Below, piece by piece: positions 56,810 through 64,000 of a stretch of DNA of 64,000 nt (within the stretch, counting starts at the first letter, position 1; every line of letters begins with the position of its first letter). A program made the position numbers and the translations under genes. The DNA comes from Tethya wilhelma (taxonomy: Eukaryota > Porifera > Demospongiae > Tethyida > Tethyidae), in the NCBI GenBank assembly GCA_964030475.1, contig CAXIPT010000053.1, positions 48,799 through 112,798 on the forward strand, in the 5' to 3' direction. The notes below the pieces were generated by a model. The model made no database searches. It was not told where the DNA came from and worked only from the letters and a program-made list of their open reading frames with translations.

Positions 56810-57656
56810 TAGATGCGCATGCGCATTAGGACCACGTGGCTACATCAAAATGGCTAAATAAAAACAATTTGATAGTTTCAAAGCTGCCTAGATTTTGTTT
56901 GCTGCATTTTTGCCAGTAAACGAGTTGAAAGGGACGTACTACAGATGAAATGAAGTCCCACTATATGGTCAAAGTTGGCTCAATGCCTTTTGTTTGTCTG
57001 GAAATCACGTTCAAGTAAGTCAGTTAGGAAGGAAGGAGAACAAAATTGCACTCTTGTGGCTTCTTGCGAGCACTCTCTCTCTCTCAAGAGTGCTCTAGAA
57101 ACTTTCTACCAGTTTTCTTGGTTAATACAGTAAGCTAACTGTCTGTGGGAGGCTATTTAATGCATTTGAAGGCTTAGCTTTCTTTCCCTAAAAGTTTATA
57201 AGCATGAACATTTTGTATTGTGTCAATTGGACAGTCGGCCCACTCCTACTATACGTACTACCGTATGTCAGATTACAAATATTACAGCTATAGCTAGTAC
57301 CTTAAACAGTGTAAAAAACTAGGATATTAATATTTTATCAAATGATATCCATTTTGTCATGTTTTGCTAAAATTAATGTAGGTGACACCATTTATTTTCT
57401 GGTTCTTATGTGTAGGGGTTATAAATTCAGTAAATGGCTGTATCCTCCAAAAGTTGACAATCTATATTATCATACGTACGGTAGTACGTATAGTAGGAAT
57501 GGGCCGACTGTCCCATAGACACAATACAAAATATTTATTGGCATAAAAATCTAACAACACAAAGTAGAGGCTTCAAACTTGCTCAGAGGCTCTCCTTGGC
57601 AGAAAACCAACTGCATGGAAGGCTTAAACTTTGCCAAAACATTTCTGATCACTCGT

Positions 57657-57687
<31 letters not shown>

Positions 57688-57985
57688 TTTCGGGAAGCCA
57701 CACTAGTGCAATTTTGTTCTAACTTACTTCCTTCTAACTGACTTACTTGAAAACGATTTCCAGAGAACCAGAAAGTGTTGAGCCAACTTTGACGCCACAA
57801 AGTAAGTTCTTTTCTTGGGTAGTATGTTCCTTTACACTCATTTTCATCGTAAATAGGCCTGAACAAAAACTAGAAAGCTTTGAAACTGTTAATGGTATAA
57901 TCCACGTACTTCAATGTAGCCATTAGGTAGAGTTCAAACGTCGCTATCTATCCACGTGGCGTGAATAAAACGCATGCGCATTGTA
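56810..57985. mobile_element. Large foldback element with long imperfect arms
   Basis: Arms of roughly 450-500 bp, outer border about GCGCATGCGCATT...CCACGTGG on the left and its inverse on the right. They share, in inverted order, TCAAGTAAGTCAGTTAG, AACAAAATTGCACT, TTTTGTATTGTGTC and finally ACAGTCGGCCCA with CCTACTATACGTACTACCGTA. Only about 200 bp lies between the inner arm ends (57267 and 57471). The arms include (CT)n/(GA)n tracts at 57070 and 57656-57685. No coding capacity. Confidence 0.75.
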
Positions 57986-59210
57986 CTACACCACGTGGTC
58001 ATTGGTAAAGGTCGTCCAAGATTATGCTCGTTGTTGACATGACCAGTTTGAGTGCTGGACCAGTTTTAACCAGTTCAGTGACCAGTTTTGAGCAGTTTTG
58101 GTGACTTTTCTTGAGAGTTGAAAGTGTCATTTTGCGAGTTCTTCTTCAGACCTATTGGTTACACTCAAGAAAGCACAAAAACTCACTTTGCAGAACATTA
58201 ACAGTGACAGTCGAAATGTTTTTCTTGAGCCTGTTTAACCCTGAGTACAAGTATTGTATTGCCGATCAAGTCATGATAATCACAGTGGCTAGAGAACTGG
58301 TAGTCCGTATACTTTCCTATTGATTTTGTATTGCCAGATTACAGTATCCGGATTTACTGGCACTCCAGCGGCGCGGGACTAGAGTGCCGGTTCCATTGAC
58401 TACCATATTATAGTTAGCTTAGCGGCTCTCTAGCCACTGCCTATGATATTTATCAAATTATGCCAAATGAGAAGACTGAGAAAGATCACAAGTTGGCATG
58501 GCCGTACCATAACCCCTATCTGAAGTTCAGCTGATTGACTCAATTCCATGCCAACATAATTATGTTTGTTGCTTAAGAAAATGTTTTCTGGAACAATCTG
58601 ATCGATGCATGTTAGCTTGGCCGAGAGAAAGCTTTGCAGGATTATGAAACCAAATCTTTCTTCTCCTTGTAGTCCTGTCACAAGATATCAATGAGCACAA
58701 GACAACAGAATATAATGATAATTGACACTTGATTTCTGCTCCTTATCTATTGTGTATTATGGATTCGGTTAATGTTATTGATAGTTCTACAAGCGGTGTT
58801 TTGTTGCTAAAAATAAACATAATGACATTTTGTGATGTATTTTGTTGATACTCAGGTACCACGTTTGGGAACGTTTGCATACTACCCCGTGTATTGTGCA
58901 TTTTGAATTTACTTGGCAATGCGTAATAGTACTACGTGGTCAGCTGTTACTACAAGCCTAAGTAGCTCGCGCATTATGCGCACTTAAAACTGTAAGGTTT
59001 CTGTTTACAACCAGTTGTGCAACTGCTCTATTATAGGTTGTGCATTAGATACATGTGACTGTATGATGTGATGTAGTAAAATTATACTGTCCATGGATGT
59101 ATAACTTTTCCTTCAAATGCTTTTTGTTGCCATTATACTCATCCATTTTGTCGAAAGTAAAATAGTATCTCATTCCTAAACTGTAAGTGTTCAAAAAAGT
59201 GAATGAACAA
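57986..59210. other. No supported gene
   Basis: 58030-58105 has five near-repeats of ACCAGTTTT. The open frames at 58111-58323 and 58681-58430 have no recognised motif. Confidence 0.4.
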
Positions 59211-59215
59211 GTATA

Positions 59216-59703
59216 ATAAAATTTATAAAAATTAATGAGTGTAGGAATGGGCAGTGCCATAAAAAGTAATGAAACAAGCTTAAGGAATGTCACAATTTCG
59301 GCACTATCGGCACATGACTACTTCATTTTTTTATGCCCAATTTTAGTCTTCCAATGAAGTTGGCTATACCAAGTTGTAAGGAATGTCAAAATATTATGCA
59401 TTACAATAATGCATTATGATTTGAAGTATGAATCAGATCCACGGACAACTTCAGTTTCAGTGTTCATTGTATACTCAATAATAATATTATCAGTTGCAGC
59501 TCAATGACTGACTCTAAGCCACTGTATACGTAATCATAAATAAGAATGGTCCAAATCCAAGGTAATTGCAACACTTGGCAACAAGAAAAAATTTTTTTAA
59601 AAAAATGAAGTAGTCATGTGCCGATAGTGCCGAAATTGTGACATTCCTTGTTTTTATGGCACTGCCCATTCCTACACTCATTAATTTTTATAAATTTTTA
59701 TTA
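59216..59703. mobile_element. Foldback MITE with about 100-bp arms
   Basis: The left arm 59216-59331 and right arm about 59596-59703 are reverse complements over about 100 bp, sharing TTAATGAGTGTAGGAATGGG and GGCACTATCGGCACATGACT. The left arm has an extra 13-16 bases. The spacer is about 265 bp. Confidence 0.8.
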
Positions 59704-60370
59704 AGCCTCAGCGTGTGCGTAGCACGTGCAGAGGGTTACGGTAGTCGTTTTGTGTGTGTGTGTGTCTGTTACTGGATAATCTGAAGAACGGCAGCTCAAG
59801 AGTCAAAATAGAAGGTACTTATTACGTTAATAAATCGAAGTTATCTTGAAATTCATCATGCAAAACACTGTAGTTTCTGAGATCTGACGCTTTTGTGCTT
59901 CTCTGAGCGCTTTTTAGCTTCTTAGCTTCGAGACCACACCTATCATGTATAGTGTGCGTTATCTAGGAATGCAGTAAAGCATTGTGCTTGCCTCAATTGG
60001 CTTTTAGGCTGTCTCACTTGTCTTCTGCTTGGACAGGTAAGTAACTGAGCTATACACTTAGTTGTGTGTGTTTTGTCTGTGCCAGAACACCACTGTACTC
60101 CTTACTTAGCACCGGATTCCTGGGTCACTGTGTAAGACATCATTTGGTCATCACAGTTTTACCAGCATTAACTGGCTAAACTGACTTGGCTAGCCAAAGC
60201 TCACTATATAAATCCATATTTTATGTTGGAGTTCGAGATTGACCAGGTGGCTGCATGGGCCTTGTTGTATTAGTGGTCTCAGTACTCAGTGCCCGATCAC
60301 ATTCATGACTTTGTATAGTTTTGTTGATCTAGTTTGCGCTGAGGCTTATGCACCGTAGGTGCTTTCATTA
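59702..60370 (+). repeat. Family F2 repeat, forward full-length copy
   Basis: Starts TAAGCCTCAGCGTGTGCG and ends TGCGCTGAGGCTTA, followed by a small terminal hairpin GCACCGTAGGTGC. Joined directly to the foldback MITE. Interior landmarks match 36682-38191 in reverse order. Confidence 0.8.
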
Positions 60371-61847
60371 TACTTGTATCATTAGAAAGCTTGATCATTT
60401 AATGTAGTAAAAGTATCACCATCGTAAGTACTTTACGTAAATTATTGGGTATGGGGAAGTTTGAGAAGGTCATGTAGCACGACTCTGGCACGGGTCAATT
60501 AAAAAATCAACCAAAAATGTACCAAATGAAACCACTTCTTACACAAAGTACAAATTAATGTCTGCCCAAATTTGATAATATATTACTAGTATTCAACCTT
60601 CCTTTTTCATGTTTTCAAAATTTGGTAACAGGATTATGAATAGTTATTGGACTATGACCTTAATTTAATGAGTTGGTACGGTAGAGTTCGGCTATGGCAA
60701 CCGAATTCTTACAAAAATGTTCTAATTATGGTAAACTTGGTCGTACTAAAATTATAAAAAGATCACTGTACGGCTTGTGAGTTACAGCCAAGGAGGTATC
60801 AGTAGGTGTGCATTATATGGAAAACCTTGAATAACTTTGAAGCGAATAAGCAAGTCTGGCCATAATTTTGAGAGAATGTTTATAATTGAAGTTAAAATTG
60901 TTTGACAAATTTTGGTTGCCATAGCAAAAGTTTTAACGAGCCGCCTACTTAATTATTTGTTTTCACTAATTGTGCAAATATGTCACATGACCTAATTTTA
61001 ATTTCAATTAATATACAGTGCAAGGTTTAAAGTCAATTGGTCACTTTGTTGCAAATTTGTTACAGTTCTGAATATTAAGGCACATTTCTGACCCAGGCCT
61101 TAACTAGGCAAATACAGTGCATTAACTGGTTTGTAGTATAAAAAGGTCAAGCAATTCTTCATTGACTAGCTATAGCAAGAACTGTGCAATTTGAGTACAG
61201 TTCTGTGTTTTTGAAGCAAAGTTTTGGAGCTAGATAGCACAGCGGCCCTCCAAACAAGAGGCTCAAGTTATTACATTGCCAAGAGTAGCCTGATCGACAT
61301 TTAGGTTTGCTAGCTGCTCCAGTTTCAGAGAAAGAGGCCAACAAAGTGGCAGTAAGAGTGGTGCCATTGAACTAAAAGTAGCGATGCCGTAAATTAATTA
61401 AATTTCGAAATTTTTTCCTCCGTATAATTAGAATATGGAACGTGGCACAAAAAAAGTTTATTTTGTTTGCTATTGCTCAAGCAGTTCTGCCCAGCTTAGG
61501 TAAGTTTCTAAGGTAATTAGAGGTGGTTTTCTCGAATATTTTGATGATTTCTGATGATTTTGTTGTTTATGTTTTGAATTGGGGCATTTTGTATTCTGAA
61601 AATCTAGTTTTTGCATATGGTGTACCTGGGAAACACCCTTGACACGAAACTATAATCTGTAATGTTTCAGAAAAAAAAATTAAAATTTTTTTGCAAGCTA
61701 TCCCTGAGTAGCAGCAAGTACTATTTAAGATATAATTGTGTGTTTCTGAGTTTTGAAGCTATAATTCTATTCAGTAGAAGTAAATGTGTCGTATCTATAG
61801 CTGACAGGGTTGTGGTACCATTATAAATATTGTTTTCATTACAGAGG
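60371..61847. other. No supported gene; upstream region of the last gene
   Basis: AT-rich. A short MITE candidate sits at 60691-60925. A CATTACAG acceptor just before the ATG at 61848 indicates a non-coding first exon somewhere in this stretch. Confidence 0.4.
60691..60925. mobile_element. Candidate short MITE
   Basis: GCTATGGCAACCGAA on the left and TTTTGGTTGCCATAGC on the right are inverted over about 15 bp with one mismatch. 235 bp, no TSD identified. Confidence 0.45.
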
Positions 61848-64000
61848 ATGGCGACGTATGAGGATAGACTAAGATCAGTTGGGATTGAACCGTCACAACT
61901 TCGAGAAATGGATCTAACAGAGCTTACAAAACTGTCACTAAGTGTAACTAATGGTCTTGTTTTGGATCTGTACCATCTCATGGAAGGATGTCACCGCTGT
62001 ACGTATTATTCACTTAAAGAATGGCTGGTAATTTTGTTTGGAGCTAAGTGGCCTTCGGAAAATCCTCCCAATGTGAAAGCAATACGCCAGAGTATTGTTC
62101 GACTTACTAACAGGTTGGAATTTAGTCCAATAACGTTATGTATTATTGGTTGACTGTGTGTTATTATTTTGATATTCCAAAATAGGCTGTCTAGGCTTAA
62201 AAAGGAGCGTAGTACCAATGAAAAAGCAGATCTGATATCAAGCTTCCTGGATGATGAATATTCGTTGCCGAAAGTATTTGTACAACATGGCAAAATAGTC
62301 CGTAGCAGTAGCCAATCGTCATCAAGCTCAGCAGATTGTGATCGAAATTCATTGTTGCTTGCCAACATGAAACTTAGTGATGAGTTATCACAGCAATCAA
62401 GTGAACTAGAGAGAAAACAAGAGGAGTTGGCACAAGTAAGACGAAAAATGTATTCAAAACATCGAAATGACCAAAAAAAACTTAAGAGGCGAGATCAGGA
62501 AATAATTGCTAAGAAGAAAGAAGTTGAAGATGGGAAGAAGGTTATCAAGCATTTACAGAAGAATTTATCTGATCAGGAGTCAAGTATGGAAAGCATTAAG
62601 AAACAGTTGGATCGCCTGAGGCACCGAGCATCATATTGGAAGTCAAAAGCTAGTGAGGCAAAGCAGGCCTGTGATGATGAAGTGATTGGTGCAGTTATTA
62701 AAGAGAAAGAAACTCAAGACAAGTTACGTGAAGAGCTTGATGCTTTAGAATCTGAAAATTCCGAGTTACGAGCAACTATAGAAGAACTAATGGAAACCGC
62801 TTCTAAATCAGATATATGTACATTTGAAAAAGGCAAATTCAAAGATAATATTCGCTCGTGCTGCTATGAGCTTTTGTCATTAAATGTTGGTGTTCGTAAT
62901 GTTGGAAAGGTGATTAGATCTGTTATTCAAAATATAGCCGAAAAATCCATCGATCGGCTTCCATCCAAAACTACATTATGTGAAATGATGATTGAATCAC
63001 TGTCTGTAGCTCAAGCACAGCTAGGAGAAAAGTTAACAGATGAAAATAAGGACTTTTTTACTCTGCATACAGATGGAACGACAAAATATGGCGAACATTT
63101 GGCAGCGTACGAAGTGACAACTGATGATACAACATACAGTCTTGGTCTTCGCCATGTTTTCTCTGGCTCTGCCAAAACAACCCTTGATACTCTTCTTGAG
63201 ATACTTGATGATTTAGATGTTGTTTGTGAGAAAGTAACTGGTTCTCCTGTATCAAAGAAAGTCTTACTTAAAATCAAGAATACCATGTCCGATAGACATG
63301 CAGCAGAGAAACTTTTTTGTACGCTGCTCTCTGATTACCGAGAAGAAATACTTCCTGATGTTGTATCTAATTGGACTTCACTCTCTGATGATCAACAAAG
63401 TCAACTTGTTCGTATGAACAATTTTTTTTGTGGCCTGCATTATCTCGTTGGACTAGCTGAATGTGCAGAAGCAAGTGTTAAGCTTTGGGAGTCGACAGTA
63501 GACGAGGAAACTCAACATGCTGGTACATCAGGCACGCAGAGATTGATAAGGACTTCTTGTAAAGCATTTCATTCCAGGGGCTGTGAAAAATCAGGATGTT
63601 CAATTCATTTCCGAACTTACCTTAGAAGTGTAGGGATTAGTAATATTCCTCTTACAGCATTCAAAGGAAACCGTTTTAACATTCTTTTTTATGATGGTGC
63701 AGGAGTTTTTTTCTTGCGAGAACATTTTGAGAAATACCTAACAGATCACCATAATGGACCACTGAATAAGCTACTCAGTGCTGTTTTGGCTGACCTTCGT
63801 GTTGAGCATTACATAGCTGGCTGCAGAGCTCTAGGAATTGTTGACAAGATAGTGACTGGACCATTTTGGAGGAAGCTAGAGTCATCTACAGTGTCTATTC
63901 TTAATCTTGGTGATGTGTACACAAAAATGAAGCACAAGTTTGAAGAGTGGAGTGAAGACGCCAGCTGTTTGATCAGTAAAGAGGATACTTTATTTCCCGA
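61848..64000 (+). CDS. Coiled-coil, DDE-transposase-like protein (runs off the window)
   Basis: Exon 61848-62113 joins in phase to 62186 onward (GT/AG, 72-bp intron), giving at least 693 residues with no stop before the window end. The start is taken at ATG 61848, just after a CATTACAG acceptor. Residues about 1-90 form a small helical domain; a Ser-rich linker follows; about 143-297 is a long charged coiled coil. The C-terminal part resembles RNase-H-like transposases: HTDGTTKYGEHLAAYEV (about 383), TMSDRHAAEKLF (about 456), a CGLH motif (about 504), and hydrophobic strands PLTAFKGNRFNILFYDG. I recognise this as a type of uncharacterised protein common in cnidarian and sponge genomes, but cannot name its family. 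It may be a transposon gene or a domesticated one. The catalytic triad is only partly identifiable. Confidence 0.65.

Noticed and set aside
1..64000. tRNA, rRNA or snRNA genes
   Set aside because: No sequence with convincing tRNA arms, B-box promoter plus cloverleaf, rRNA cores or U snRNA signatures was seen by eye; a tRNAscan/Infernal search would be decisive.

Overview
The window reads as a eukaryotic, early-branching metazoan nuclear genome; a demosponge is my best guess. The reasons are short spliceosomal introns (60-90 bp in several genes), metazoan families (MAEA-like, B-box, REXO4-like, RecQ-like), very abundant (GT)n tracts and a dense layer of small DNA transposons. The species call is inference only. 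I saw no bacterial operons, CRISPR arrays, tRNAs or rRNAs. Five single N positions (2324, 11518, 24101, 31309, 39604) all sit at repeat edges and probably mark assembly joins.

Layout. 0-1.3 kb: two in-phase exons of an unidentified minus-strand gene. 1.4-11.5 kb: layered repeats, an 8-bp-TSD hAT MITE and a 1,417-bp element with a CACGGGCG terminus and 4-bp TSD. 11.5-13.3 kb: a minus-strand B-box/RecQ-like helicase gene that has lost the DEAH region, with an antisense LINE 3' end in one intron. 13.5-13.9 kb: a tandem array of hairpins. 15.3-19.4 kb: the main gene, a 4-exon reading frame fusing acidic 22-residue repeats, a Mutator-like transposase, three CxCGxxxH-type zinc knuckles, a Ulp1-like cysteine protease and a PHD finger. 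20-31.3 kb: a large inverted repeat (arms about 3.7 and 4.5 kb). Its spacer holds a duplicated 735-bp block and a 708-bp element with 70-bp terminal inverted repeats and a 9-bp TSD that carries a RecQ-like helicase fragment, which is the architecture of a Pack-MULE.

32.3-36.1 kb: a REXO4/ISG20-type DEDDh exonuclease gene. A 2-kb TA-flanked element ends exactly at its ATG, a 413-bp hAT element with perfect 8-bp TSD interrupts its second exon, and a histone-type 3' stem-loop lies just downstream. 36.7-50 kb: MITE families, minisatellites, a TTAA-flanked element and a PIF/Harbinger-type element. 50.0-51.7 kb: an intact 3-exon gene with a PD-(D/E)XK-like signature. 52.0-54.2 kb: a MAEA/GID9-like pseudogene with a frameshift and a premature stop. 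54.9-56.3 kb: the second, inverted copy of the 1,417-bp element. 56.8-60.4 kb: foldback elements. 61.8 kb to the end: a coiled-coil, transposase-like gene that runs off the window.

How the parts relate. Few genes look like host genes, and most of the DNA is transposon-derived. The recurring theme is exchange between transposons and nucleic-acid enzymes: a Mutator-like transposase fused to a deSUMOylase-like protease and chromatin reader, a helicase piece inside a Mutator-like element, and an exonuclease hit by two element types. All boundaries and splice sites were read by eye; no alignment or database search was possible.
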